A stretch of 49,572 nucleotides of DNA from Mariniflexile gromovii (GCF_017814435.1 NZ_JAGJCB010000024.1:1-49572); one strand, 5' to 3'. Shown: positions 8,911 to 16,537, counted from the stretch's first letter. The notes: generated from the letters alone by a model not told the origin. Translations and numbers: made by a program.

Positions 8911-8918
8911 CAAAAATA
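8911..8918 (-). promoter_or_regulatory. Candidate -7 element of the small membrane protein gene
   Basis: The minus strand reads TATTTTTG, a match to TAnnTTTG, 15 bases before the ATG at 8895. This position supports the shorter start and implies a very short leader. Confidence 0.4.
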
Positions 8919-8983
8919 ACAATAATGATGAGATTCCTTCTCGATAGTTTTCGAGATTCACCGGAATGAGAAAATAAGTATTT

Positions 8984-9370
8984 ATGAAAAACAAAATAGA
9001 AGCTGTAAAGGCATTTCATACGGCATTTAAAATTGGACATAGCGAAACTCCAAAGGCCCATTTAGGTATTGAAAAAAACACGCTGCGTTTTAATTTAATG
9101 AAAGAGGAAAATGAAGAATATTTAGAAGCAGCCAATAACAACGATTTGGTTGAAGTAGCCGATGCCCTTGGCGATATGCTTTACATTTTATGCGGAACCA
9201 TTATAGAACACGGTATGCAGTACAAAATTGAAGAAGTGTTTGATGAAATACAGCGTAGCAATATGAGTAAATTAGGTGAAGATGGTTTGCCTATTTACAG
9301 AGAAGACGGTAAGGTGCTAAAAGGACCTAATTATTTTAAACCAAATATTGCATCTATTTTAGACAAATAA
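8984..9370 (+). CDS. MazG-like nucleotide pyrophosphohydrolase
   Basis: This 128-residue protein is of the all-alpha NTP pyrophosphatase superfamily (MazG / PRA-PH / dUTPase-like). The metal-binding helices are seen as NLMKEENEEYLEAA (ExxE-type) and VEVADALGDMLYILCG (ExxD). The C-terminal part (SNMSKLGEDGLPIYREDGKV, GPNYFKPN) is that of the phage- and bacterium-encoded 'pyrophosphohydrolase domain' group, which probably hydrolyses (d)NTPs to monophosphates; the substrate is not predictable from sequence. It is a single gene with terminator at 9430. Confidence 0.8.
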   Translation: MKNKIEAVKAFHTAFKIGHSETPKAHLGIEKNTLRFNLMKEENEEYLEAANNNDLVEVADALGDMLYILCGTIIEHGMQYKIEEVFDEIQRSNMSKLGEDGLPIYREDGKVLKGPNYFKPNIASILDK

Positions 9371-9381
9371 AATAGTGGTTA

Positions 9382-9409
9382 TCGTCATTTTGAACTTGTT
9401 TCAGAATCA
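9382..9409. repeat. Dispersed 'GTCATTTTGAACTTGTTTCAGAATC' type palindrome
   Basis: CGTCATTTTGAACTTGTTTC followed by AGAATC is one of the short intergenic palindromes widespread in Bacteroidota (consensus GTCATTCTGAACTTG..., from memory). TTTTGA pairs with TCAGAA across ACTTGTT with one G-U. It lies between convergent genes. One copy was found in the window. Confidence 0.5.
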
Positions 9410-9429
9410 CATAATTATAAAGACAAAAA

Positions 9430-9459
9430 AAAGAGAAGCCAATTAGCTTCTCTTTTTTT
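9430..9459. terminator. Bidirectional terminator between the MazG-like gene and ilvE
   Basis: AGAGAAGC - CAATTA - GCTTCTCT makes a perfect 8-bp stem with A-run before and T-run after, so it can stop transcription from both convergent genes. Confidence 0.9.
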
Positions 9460-9477
9460 AATATATCATTAAATGTT

Positions 9478-10545
9478 TTAATCTAATTTATAACGCCATC
9501 CAAACGGGTCTTCAGTTTTATTAGTTTGAATATCGGTAATACGCTTTTTTAAATAGCTTGCGTAAGTATCTTCTAATTCGGGTAAATCATAATCGTTGTC
9601 TTTGTATCCAAATCCTGAAATTGGCGAAATAACCGCCGCAGTACCTGCACCAAACATTTCTTTTAAAGCCCCGTTTTTAGCTGCTTCAACAACTTCATGT
9701 ACCGATAATTTTCTTACTTCAACATTAATACCTTCGGCTTTAGCCAATTCAATAATGCTTTTTCTGGTAATACCATCCAAAATTCTATCACTCGTTGGTC
9801 CTGTAATAAGTGTATCGTTTATACGTACAAAAATATTCATAGCACCAGCTTCTTCAATATATTCATGAGTGGTATCATCAGTCCAAATAACTTGTTGGTA
9901 TCCTTTTGCAACTGCTAATTGTGTTGGGTAAAATTGACCTGCGTAGTTACCACCAGCTTTAGCAAAACCTACACCACCATTGGCAGAACGCGAATAGGTT
10001 TGTTCAATTAGCACCTTTACTTTACCTGAAAAATAAGCACCTGATGGAGCTGTACAAATTAAAAATTTATACTCGTTGGCAGGTGATGCATGAAAACCGT
10101 TTCCAGATGCAAAAATGAAAGGACGGATGTATAAAGAGCTGCCTTCGTTTTTAGGAATCCAATCTTTATCAACTTCCAATAAAGCTTTTAAGCCTTCCAT
10201 AAAATGGCTTTCCGGCAATTCAGGAATAGCTAAACGTTTAGAAGAAATATTCAAACGTTTGAAATTTTCTAACGGACGGAATAACCAGACATCTTCATTG
10301 GCGTCTTTATATGCTTTCATACCTTCAAAAACCGATTGTCCGTAATGGAAAATCTTAGCAGAAGGGTCTAAAGTAAGGGCTTGGTAAGGAACCACTTTAG
10401 GCGCTTCCCACTTCCCATCTTTAAAATTACATTCAAGCATATGGTCTGAAAATACACTTCCAAAAGCCAAATTATCAAAATCTACCTCGTTTATTTTTGT
10501 AGCTTTTGATTTTATAATCTCGATGTCGTTGATTATAGAGTTCAT
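9478..10545 (-). CDS. ilvE: Branched-chain amino acid aminotransferase
   Basis: This is a fold-type IV PLP enzyme that transfers the amino group between glutamate and the 2-oxo acids of Leu, Ile and Val. The 355 residues match the long BCAT type. The PLP lysine is in FAKAGGNYAGQFYP; also seen are FHYGQSVFEGMKAY, YIRPFIFASG and EAGAMNIFVRI. It stands alone, divergent from the DUF4920-mnmD pair. Confidence 0.95.
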   Translation of the reverse strand: MNSIINDIEIIKSKATKINEVDFDNLAFGSVFSDHMLECNFKDGKWEAPKVVPYQALTLDPSAKIFHYGQSVFEGMKAYKDANEDVWLFRPLENFKRLNISSKRLAIPELPESHFMEGLKALLEVDKDWIPKNEGSSLYIRPFIFASGNGFHASPANEYKFLICTAPSGAYFSGKVKVLIEQTYSRSANGGVGFAKAGGNYAGQFYPTQLAVAKGYQQVIWTDDTTHEYIEEAGAMNIFVRINDTLITGPTSDRILDGITRKSIIELAKAEGINVEVRKLSVHEVVEAAKNGALKEMFGAGTAAVISPISGFGYKDNDYDLPELEDTYASYLKKRITDIQTNKTEDPFGWRYKLD

Positions 10546-10566
10546 AAATCTTGTTATTTTAAGTTA

Positions 10567-10574
10567 CAAATTTA
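10567..10574 (-). promoter_or_regulatory. Candidate -7 element of ilvE
   Basis: TAAATTTG on the minus strand matches TAnnTTTG, 22 bases before the ilvE ATG. In the same 94-base divergent gap TATATTTA at about 10600 could be the plus-strand -7 of the DUF4920 gene. Confidence 0.45.
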
Positions 10575-10639
10575 AGTAAAAACGTTTTTAAAAAAGCGGT
10601 ATATTTACAACAAATCATCCAAAAATTAAATTTTATTGT

Positions 10640-11104
10640 ATGAAACATCTATTATTCGCAACTTTTTGTCTGTTCTTGCTAAATTCTTGTAAAGATAAAG
10701 ATACATACAATTCCTTTGGAGAAAAAATATCTGCCGATGAAGCTAAAGAAGCGTCTTACATGACAACACAATATAAGCGCATGCAGGTTGGGGATAGCGT
10801 GAATTCTAAAATAAAAGCTAAAGTGATGGATGTGTGTCAAGCAAAAGGCTGTTGGATGACTTTAAATTTGGAAGATGGACGTGAAGTGATGGTGAAATTT
10901 AAAGATTATGGGTTTTTTGTACCGAAAGACATTGCAGGAAAAGAAGTGATTGTAAACGGAAAAGCTTTTGTAAACGAGGTTTCGGTAGGTGAACAACGCC
11001 ATTATGCTGAAGATGCCGGAAAAACTTCTGAAGAAATTGCAAGCATTACCCAACCGAAACGAACCTATTCTTTTGAAGCCGATGGCGTTTTAATAAAACA
11101 ATAA
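10640..11104 (+). CDS. DUF4920 lipoprotein
   Basis: The 154-residue product has a lipoprotein signal (MKHLLFATFCLFLLNSC, Cys17), followed by KDKD, which resembles the Lys plus acidic export signal of surface lipoproteins in Capnocytophaga and Flavobacterium. The body is the DUF4920 beta domain (VGDSVNSKIKAKVMDVCQAK, GCWMTLNLEDGREVMVKFKD, YGFFVPKDIAGKEVIVNG). Family function is unknown. Its TAA is two bases before the TTG start of mnmD, so the two are probably cotranscribed. Confidence 0.82.
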   Translation: MKHLLFATFCLFLLNSCKDKDTYNSFGEKISADEAKEASYMTTQYKRMQVGDSVNSKIKAKVMDVCQAKGCWMTLNLEDGREVMVKFKDYGFFVPKDIAGKEVIVNGKAFVNEVSVGEQRHYAEDAGKTSEEIASITQPKRTYSFEADGVLIKQ

Positions 11105-11106
11105 AT

Positions 11107-11835
11107 TTGGAAAGAGAAGTAGTTATTACCGGAGATGGATCATCAACCATTCACTTACCGCAATGGGATGAGCAATACCACTCCAAGCACGGCGCCATAC
11201 AAGAAGCGTATCACGTATTTATAAAACATGGCTTGCATTTTTTTTGTTCTGATAACGAGGTTTCTATTGATGTAACTTCGAGCACAGTCGAGAAGTCTCA
11301 GAAAGTAAGGAATGAGCAAATTTCAATCCTAGAAATAGGCTTCGGCACAGGATTAAACGCCTTTATAACTTTACTAGAAGCCGAAAAATTAGGTGTTAAA
11401 ATTGATTATGTTGGTGTTGAAGGCTATCCCGTAGGAATGAATGAAATTGAGCAACTCAACTATCCCAATCAATTGGAGGCAAACGGAAAAGAACCTCTTT
11501 TTAAAATCATGCACGAGGTTTCTTGGGAAACCCCACATGCTATTTCCAATAACTTTTCACTTGCTAAACAAAACCGTTTTTTTTCAGAAATTGAAGAAAC
11601 CAATAGCTATAACCTCATTTATTTTGATGCTTTTGGCGCCCGTGTTCAACCCGAATTATGGACGGAAACCATCTTCAAAAAAATGTATGAAGCCTTAAAA
11701 GAAAATGGTGTATTAGTAACTTACGCCGCCAAAGGCAGTGTACGTCGCGCTATGCAAGCCGTAGGTTTTAAAGTAGAAAAACTCCCTGGGCCACCGGGTA
11801 AACGTGAAATGTTGCGGGCTTCTAGAGAAGCGTAA
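11107..11835 (+). CDS. mnmD: tRNA-modifying methyltransferase MnmD
   Basis: MnmD methylates the aminomethyl group of wobble U34 in tRNA, the last step of mnm5s2U synthesis; it is the stand-alone counterpart of the N-terminal half of MnmC. The hallmarks are [33 protein letters not shown] (SAM motif I), [17 protein letters not shown] and [19 protein letters not shown]. The start is TTG at 11107, two bases after the upstream stop. Residues ~54-72 (about 57 nt) interrupt the usual [14 protein letters not shown] junction and include a dispersed palindrome at 11275-11296 read in frame. Confidence 0.92.
   Translation: MEREVVITGDGSSTIHLPQWDEQYHSKHGAIQEAYHVFIKHGLHFFCSDNEVSIDVTSSTVEKSQKVRNEQISILEIGFGTGLNAFITLLEAEKLGVKIDYVGVEGYPVGMNEIEQLNYPNQLEANGKEPLFKIMHEVSWETPHAISNNFSLAKQNRFFSEIEETNSYNLIYFDAFGARVQPELWTETIFKKMYEALKENGVLVTYAAKGSVRRAMQAVGFKVEKLPGPPGKREMLRASREA
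11275..11296. repeat. Dispersed palindrome within mnmD, copy C
   Basis: ACTTCGAGCACAGTCGAGAA plus GT is the same hairpin design as copies A and B (8602, 42107). The outer pairs change together: AGGT/ACCT there, ACTT/AAGT here. The inner CGA-loop-TCG and the AG bulge are kept. It encodes residues ~57-64 of MnmD (TSSTVEKS). Confidence 0.75.
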
Positions 11836-11871
11836 CATTCAACGAAGTTAAATGCTCAGAGCCACGAAATA

Positions 11872-11900
11872 GTTTTCAGTCTCGGTGAACAGTCTCAGTT
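11872..11900. repeat. CAGT-unit repeat downstream of mnmD
   Basis: AGTTTTCAGTCTCGGTGAAC followed by AGTCTCAGT is a short copy of the CAGT repeat found at 6224-6287 and 35659-35833. About 20 bases downstream, 11919-11947 holds a second simple pattern, (T)TTGCG-CCTC-TGCG-TCT-TTGCGAGA, also typical of flavobacterial intergenic DNA. Confidence 0.55.
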
Positions 11901-11956
11901 TTTACTCAAAATATTTGCTTTGCGCCTCTGCGTCTTTGCGAGATTTTTAGTTTTAC

Positions 11957-11990
11957 ATTATCAATTATCAATTATCAATTATCAATTATC
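11957..11990. repeat. Heptamer tandem array TCAATTA x4
   Basis: Four exact TCAATTA units (11961-11988) with partial units at each end. It lies in the 265-bp gap between mnmD and the TIGR01777 gene. Confidence 0.9.
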
Positions 11991-11996
11991 GACTAA

Positions 11997-12031
11997 CACC
12001 TAGCACCCAATACCCAACACCCAATACCTAT
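11997..12031. repeat. Heptamer tandem array YACCCAA x5 (degenerate)
   Basis: Five consecutive 7-base units: CACCTAG, CACCCAA, TACCCAA, CACCCAA, TACCTAT. It follows the TCAATTA array after six bases and has the same 7-bp period but an unrelated sequence. Confidence 0.85.
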
Positions 12032-12100
12032 TCTGTTAAACCTAATACAAAACCTTAGCAAATGCCTTTTTCGTTTCGTAACTTTAAATAAAAAAGAAAA

Positions 12101-13006
12101 ATGCGAGTTTTAATTACAGGAGCAACGGGACTTATAGGGCAAGAGATTGTAAAACTTTGTCATAAAAAAGATATTGCGGTAAATTACTTAACCACGAGTA
12201 AATCTAAAATAAACCAATCCGATAAAACACAGGGCTTTTATTGGAACCCCAAACAACAGGAAATTGATATCAATTGTTTTAAAGGTGTTGATGCTATTAT
12301 TCATTTAGCGGGCGCTACGGTGTCAAAACGGTGGACTTCCTCATACAAAAAAGAGATTATTTCAAGCCGAAAAGAAACCACACAGCTATTGGTTGCCAGT
12401 TTAAAAACCATTGGGCATACGGTAAAACAAGTTATTTCAGCAAGTGCCATTGGTATTTATCCAGATTCGTTGATTAATTATTATGATGAAACCTTTAAAG
12501 ATTTTGACGATTCGTTTTTAAGTAGCGTTGTGCAAATTTGGGAGCAGGAAGTAGATGCTTTTTCCGAATTAAATATTACGGTATCTAAAATTAGAATAGG
12601 CTTGGTGCTTTCCCATAAAGGTGGTGCGCTTACCGAAATGCTTAAACCCATAAAATTAGGCATGGGTGCTGCTTTTGGCGATGGAAAACAATGGCAATCG
12701 TGGATACATATCTCCGACTTGGCACAACTATTTTTATACGTATTAAAGTATCAACTACCTGGAGTGTATAATGGTGTAGCGCCCAACCCGGTAACCAACC
12801 AAGAATTAACAAAAACCATAGCGAGTACATTAAATAAACCTTTGTTTTTACCCAACATTCCAAGGGTTTTTATGAAATTGGTTTTAGGCGACATGCACAC
12901 CTTGCTGTTTGATAGCCAACGCGTCAGCAATAAAAAAATAGAAGATAAAGGCTTTTATTTTGAATACCACCACTTACAGCCTGCTTTGGAGGTTTTGTTG
13001 TGTTGA
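12101..13006 (+). CDS. TIGR01777-family NAD(P)-dependent oxidoreductase
   Basis: The 301-residue protein is an extended short-chain dehydrogenase / epimerase of the YfcH (SulA-like) type. The nucleotide-binding motif GATGLIGQEI is at the N-terminus, followed by IIHLAGATVSKRWTSSYKKE and VISASAIGIYP. The C-terminal DUF1731 segment is seen as PRVFMKLVLGDMHTLLFDSQ. The natural substrate of the family is not established. AAAAAAGAAAA precedes the ATG. The neighbours are repeats and IS debris, so it looks monocistronic. Confidence 0.85.
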   Translation: MRVLITGATGLIGQEIVKLCHKKDIAVNYLTTSKSKINQSDKTQGFYWNPKQQEIDINCFKGVDAIIHLAGATVSKRWTSSYKKEIISSRKETTQLLVASLKTIGHTVKQVISASAIGIYPDSLINYYDETFKDFDDSFLSSVVQIWEQEVDAFSELNITVSKIRIGLVLSHKGGALTEMLKPIKLGMGAAFGDGKQWQSWIHISDLAQLFLYVLKYQLPGVYNGVAPNPVTNQELTKTIASTLNKPLFLPNIPRVFMKLVLGDMHTLLFDSQRVSNKKIEDKGFYFEYHHLQPALEVLLC

Positions 13007-13286
13007 TTTGAAGATCTCGTTTAACGGTCTCGGCTCGTATGTTTACGACATGGTTGTTAATTGAATTTAAAAATAGTAAATTTCTGATTAATAATACAAG
13101 TAAAAATAGAAGGGATAGAGAGGTCTCGGCTAGATACACAGCTTTATTGTGATATCGTTTCATAGAAATCCCACCCTTCTATCATTCTCTTGGAATCTGG
13201 ACAGTACCTAGGTCCTATGGCAAGAGACCGAATAAAGTGCGAGCAAAGATGCATAAGGAAATTAACCATGTTAAAAATAAATAGAT
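13007..13286 (+). other. Gene-free stretch, probably IS110 left flank
   Basis: No credible gene. ATAGAAGGG (13106-13114) and CCCTTCTAT (13174-13182) form a 9-bp inverted repeat about 105 bases before the IS110-like start codon. The stretch with ACCTAGGTCCTATGGCAAGA may be the left end of that element; IS110 elements lack classical terminal repeats, so the edge cannot be fixed. Confidence 0.35.
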
Positions 13287-13388
13287 ATGGATACAAAACT
13301 AAAGCAATGTTTAGGGATAGATGTTTCTTAAAGGAATGTATCTATTAGTTTAGGACTGTTAAATTCCAATCTAGAAAAGGAATTTACC
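13287..13388 (+). pseudogene. IS110-family transposase, N-terminal remnant with nonsense codon
   Basis: From ATG 13287 the frame reads MDTKLKQCLGIDVS, stop, then RNVSISLGLLNSNLEKEF. This is the DEDD-type IS110 N-terminus (IGIDVSK motif), with the Lys codon AAA apparently mutated to TAA at 13329-13331. After about 34 codons the IS110 similarity ends and, in the same frame, IS1182-type sequence begins. The remainder of the transposase is missing. Confidence 0.7.
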
Positions 13389-13721
13389 GTAACCTATTAC
13401 CGCGCCGAGTATGAGCGAAATATTGCCAGAGTAAATAGCCCACAGGGACGCTACATGAAAGGCAAGCGGCAAAGTACGGTAGAGCCTGTATTTGGCACCC
13501 TAACCCAGTTTATGGATCTAAGCAAGGTTAATACCTTCGGTATCAAGCAGGCCAATAAATGTATGCAGATCTCTGCCATAGCCTACAATCTTAAAAAGTA
13601 CCTGAAATTTACAGAAAGAAGCAGCAAAAGTGGTGCAGAAAGCCTAGGCGCCCATATACAGACCATTAAAGGAATGCTATCGCTAATTTTAGCACCATAC
13701 AATCCCTCTAATTTTGTTTAA
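13389..13721 (+). pseudogene. IS1182-family transposase, C-terminal remnant
   Basis: The frame continues from the IS110 fragment into YYRAEYERNIARVN, MKGKRQSTVEPVFGTLTQFM and QISAIAYNLKKYLKF, the C-terminal part of an IS1182 (DDE_Tnp_1-type) transposase including its E-containing VEPVFG motif. It ends at TAA 13719-13721. An internal ATG at 13455 gives an 88-residue frame that is not a functional gene. The start of the transposase is missing. GGGACTTGTGCAACG at about 13787 could be the element's right end. Confidence 0.75.
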
Positions 13722-13744
13722 AAGGTACTTAATCCAAAAAATAA

Positions 13745-13767
13745 ACGCCCTTAAAGGGCGTGTTTTT
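13745..13767 (+). terminator. Terminator-like hairpin after the IS1182 remnant
   Basis: ACGCCC - TTAAA - GGGCGT followed by GTTTTT. It probably belonged to the IS1182 element. Confidence 0.6.
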
Positions 13768-13842
13768 AACTTGTTTTTTTCAAATTAGGGACTTGTGCAA
13801 CGGCTACTCGTGCTGTAGTGCGTTTTTTTATTTTATTCCAAT

Positions 13843-14388
13843 CTATTTTTCAAGTTTCGATTTATTTTCGTCGACAGCCACCCAAGTGTTTAAAGTTTCA
13901 GTATTTTGTCTGTTGTAAGCACTCAAATATTGCAAATTAATTTTTTCTCCAGTTTTTAATTCAGGAACATTCGTTTGGATTGAGGACTTGTTTAACTCGG
14001 TTATTTCTTGCCAATGGTTTTTTGTATTCAAAAGTCGAGTTGGAAACCAATCATTATTTTAGCTCTATAATTCAATACTTCTCCATCTTCAGTTCCAATG
14101 TGTAATTTGCATTGGTCATTTGTGATTTCGAAAGCATCTAAATTTTCGTCAGTGATAAAGTCAAATCCAACATTTAGAATCAGATATTGTTTCTCCAAGA
14201 TAATTGGGTTGTTTTATTTTAAATTCAATCAGTTCAATGTCGAATGCAGAAGTTTTAAACTTTTCATAAGTTCCGTTTTCATAACGTCTAGCGTTATGAG
14301 TTTCAATAAATGAGAAGTTTGATTTTAGAGCACAAGAAATTATTTCTAATGGTGTTTTAAATGTTCTATTTGTCAATGTGTTTTTCAT
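13843..14388 (-). pseudogene. Broken gene with two frameshifts, function unknown
   Basis: Three minus-strand pieces line up. ATG 14388 gives MKNTLTNRTFKTPLEIISCA... through ETISDSK; a shift near 14165-14185 leads to NVGFDFITDENLDAFEITND...KIMIGFQ; a second shift near 14030-14050 returns to the first frame, giving LLNTKNHWQEITELNK... to the stop at 13843. Together they make about 180 residues of one acidic protein with consistent codon use, so this is one gene damaged by two compensating indels (or sequencing errors), not separate genes. No family was recognised. It neighbours the IS debris. Confidence 0.6.
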
Positions 14389-14569
14389 TTCTCAAATGCA
14401 ATACAACAATTGGATGTAAACAACTGTCTATATCAATATTATATTTACGAATATGCAAATATTCACTTATAAAAACAATGGATTTTTTACGCCTCTTTAG
14501 CTCAATTTTATCCAAAATTTAGCAAATACTCGTGGTTCTATTAAAAAGTAACTAACATTGGTTGCAGGT

Positions 14570-14659
14570 GGGTTAGCGATAGAAACGGTTAGCTTTTGGC
14601 GAGTAGGCGCAGCGAGCCAAAACTATTAGTGTATAGCGCGACCCTTGTGGTAACACCCT
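14570..14659. repeat. Dispersed ~90-bp structured repeat, copy 2
   Basis: This is the counterpart of 220-310. TTTTGGC (within AGCTTTTGGCGAGTAGGCGC) pairs with GCCAAAA, perfect here but damaged in copy 1. It ends right at the rsmG stop, so it forms the 3' end of the rsmG transcript. The 180 bases before it (14389-14569) hold no gene. Confidence 0.75.
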
Positions 14660-15294
14660 TATACTAACCTCTTAAACTTTAAAGGCAAGTGAACCACTTT
14701 TTTGGTTTCGTAAAAATCTTCGGTATAAAAATCGCTTAAATTATAAATGGTTACAGTTTTGTAATCTTGAAGTTCTTCGGTTAAATCGCCGCCTTTTAAA
14801 TATAAAATACCATTTTTAAGGGCGTTTTTTTGTTCTTTGGCAATTTTGCCTTTTACCCAGTGTGTAAAAGTTGGCATAAAGGCTACGGCTCTGCTTACTA
14901 TAAAATCGAAAGTATCATTAATTTCTTCAACCCTGCTGTGGGTTGTTTTTACGTTGGTTAAGCCTAAACCTTCAACAACTTCATCAACCACTTTTAATTT
15001 TTTGGCAATACTATCAACCAAATGAAACGAACAGTTTGGGAACAAAATGGCTAAGGGAATGCCAGGGAAACCTCCACCGGTACCAACATCTAAAATCTTG
15101 CTGCCATCTTTAAATTCAACAACTTTTGCAATGCCTAAAGAATGTAGAACATGTCTTAAATAAAGTTCATCAATATCTTTACGAGATACCACGTTTATTT
15201 TCAAATTCCAATCTTGATAAAGCGCTTCTAATTTTTGGAATTTACTTATTTGATCGTCGGTAAGATTCGTAAAGTATTTTAGTATCAGGTCCAT
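14659..15294 (-). CDS. rsmG: 16S rRNA (guanine527-N7)-methyltransferase
   Basis: RsmG (GidB) methylates G527 of 16S rRNA. The 211 residues show the family N-terminus (NLTDDQISKFQKLEALYQDW, NLKINVVSRKDIDELYLRHV), the SAM motif ILDVGTGGGFPGIPLAILFP and the motif FDFIVSRAVAFMPTF. It is a single gene with a good upstream promoter at 15312-15345. Confidence 0.95.
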   Translation of the reverse strand: MDLILKYFTNLTDDQISKFQKLEALYQDWNLKINVVSRKDIDELYLRHVLHSLGIAKVVEFKDGSKILDVGTGGGFPGIPLAILFPNCSFHLVDSIAKKLKVVDEVVEGLGLTNVKTTHSRVEEINDTFDFIVSRAVAFMPTFTHWVKGKIAKEQKNALKNGILYLKGGDLTEELQDYKTVTIYNLSDFYTEDFYETKKVVHLPLKFKRLV

Positions 15295-15311
15295 TCTTGT
15301 TAAATTTTCAA

Positions 15312-15345
15312 CAAAAATATACTTTTTAAGTACATATTTTTACAA
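15312..15345 (-). promoter_or_regulatory. Candidate promoter of rsmG
   Basis: On the minus strand TTG (15343-15345), 23 bases, then TATTTTTG (15312-15319) fit the Bacteroidota -33/-7 pattern, 17 bases before the ATG at 15294. Confidence 0.5.
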
Positions 15346-15359
15346 AAAAACGTTATTAC

Positions 15360-15410
15360 TTAAGTTGGTTTATGCCTATCTTTGCGGCGTATTTAATAAA
15401 GCCAACTTAA
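15360..15410 (+). promoter_or_regulatory. Desaturase promoter inside a long inverted repeat
   Basis: TTAAGTTGGTTTAT (15360-15373) is repeated in reverse complement at 15396-15410 (14 matches with one extra base). The -7 octamer TATCTTTG (15377-15384) lies between the arms, so one arm covers the region just upstream of the promoter core and the other lies at or just after the expected start of transcription. The arrangement suggests a repressor operator or a 5' RNA stem. Confidence 0.55.
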
Positions 15411-15436
15411 TTATATACAAACATTAAATTAATAGC

Positions 15437-16537
15437 ATGACAAAAGAAACGCTTTCATTTTCGAGAATAGACTCTGCAAAGTTTTTTAGAACACTAAACA
15501 AACGTGTTAACGATTACTTTAAAGATAATGACATTAAAAGAACAGGAAACTGGAAATTATGGGCCAAAACCATTGTTATGTTTTCTCTGTTTTTAACACC
15601 TTATTTTTTGCTTTTAACATTAAGCATTCCTGGGTGGGCGCAATTATTACTTACCATTGTAATGGGAATAGGTATGGCTGGTGTTGGTATGAATGTGATG
15701 CATGATGGAAACCACGGCTCTTTTTCCAACAAAGAATGGATAAACCGTTTAATGGGAAGCAGTATTTATATTCTTGCGGGCAATGTTTATAACTGGAAAG
15801 TGCAACACAACGTTTTGCACCATACATACACAAATATTCATGGGCATGATGAAGATTTAGAAGCGGGACGCATTATGCGTTTTACCGAGCATTCTGAATG
15901 GCGTTGGTACCATAAATTTCAACAATATTATTCGGTTTTACTATACGGGTTGTTAACCATTAATTGGGCTATTACTACCGATTTTCAACAAATGAGACGT
16001 TACATGAAACGTAAATTGTCTTATGGAAAATTCCCAAACCCCGTTTGGAACTGGAGTAAACTGGTTATTTCAAAAATTATTTATGTGGCTGTTTGGATTG
16101 TGCTGCCTATGTTGATTTTAGATATTGCTTGGTGGAAAATTTTAATTGGCTTTTTTGTAATGCACTATACTGCTGGTTTAATTTTAAGCGTGGTGTTTCA
16201 ATTAGCTCACGTTATGGAAGATGCTGAAATGCCTCTGCCAGAATCTGACGGCACTATGAAAAACACTTGGGCTGTTCATCAACTTAGAACCACCATCAAT
16301 TTCAGTACCAAAAACAAAATAGTAAATTGGTTTACTGGCGGATTGAACCACCAAGTAGAGCACCATATTTTTCCGCATATTAGCCATGTTCATTACACTA
16401 AAATTTCAAAAATAGTTAAGGAAACCGCTAAAGAATTCAACTTACCATACAACGAATATAGAACTACCCGTAAAGCTATTATGGCACATTTCAAACATTT
16501 AAAAGAAATGGGCATGAAACCCGCTTTACACGTCTAA
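15437..16537 (+). CDS. Membrane fatty acid (acyl-CoA type) desaturase
   Basis: The 366-residue integral membrane di-iron desaturase has all three histidine boxes: HDGNH (nt ~15701), HNVLHH (with HTYTNIHGHDED after it) and QVEHH (NHQVEHHIFPH). The Gln in the third box is typical of front-end (delta-5/6, linoleoyl-CoA type) desaturases, but no cytochrome b5 domain is present. Two hydrophobic helix pairs flank the boxes (about residues 37-75 and 205-255). It introduces a double bond into acyl chains and adjusts membrane fluidity; position and substrate are not predictable. An inverted-repeat promoter lies upstream, and it may read through to the aminotransferase 20 bases downstream. Confidence 0.88.
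   Translation: MTKETLSFSRIDSAKFFRTLNKRVNDYFKDNDIKRTGNWKLWAKTIVMFSLFLTPYFLLLTLSIPGWAQLLLTIVMGIGMAGVGMNVMHDGNHGSFSNKEWINRLMGSSIYILAGNVYNWKVQHNVLHHTYTNIHGHDEDLEAGRIMRFTEHSEWRWYHKFQQYYSVLLYGLLTINWAITTDFQQMRRYMKRKLSYGKFPNPVWNWSKLVISKIIYVAVWIVLPMLILDIAWWKILIGFFVMHYTAGLILSVVFQLAHVMEDAEMPLPESDGTMKNTWAVHQLRTTINFSTKNKIVNWFTGGLNHQVEHHIFPHISHVHYTKISKIVKETAKEFNLPYNEYRTTRKAIMAHFKHLKEMGMKPALHV

Noticed and set aside
8710-9370. Divergent small membrane protein and MazG-like gene as a toxin-antitoxin pair
   Set aside because: They are divergent rather than an operon, and the MazG-like protein belongs to the nucleotide pyrophosphohydrolase family, not to an antitoxin family.
11957-12031. CRISPR-like spacing in the heptamer arrays
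   Set aside because: Units are 7 bases with no spacers and there are no cas genes; these are simple tandem repeats.
13455-13721. 88-codon frame as an independent gene
   Set aside because: Its sequence is the C-terminal third of an IS1182 transposase and upstream codons continue the same homology, so the ATG is internal.
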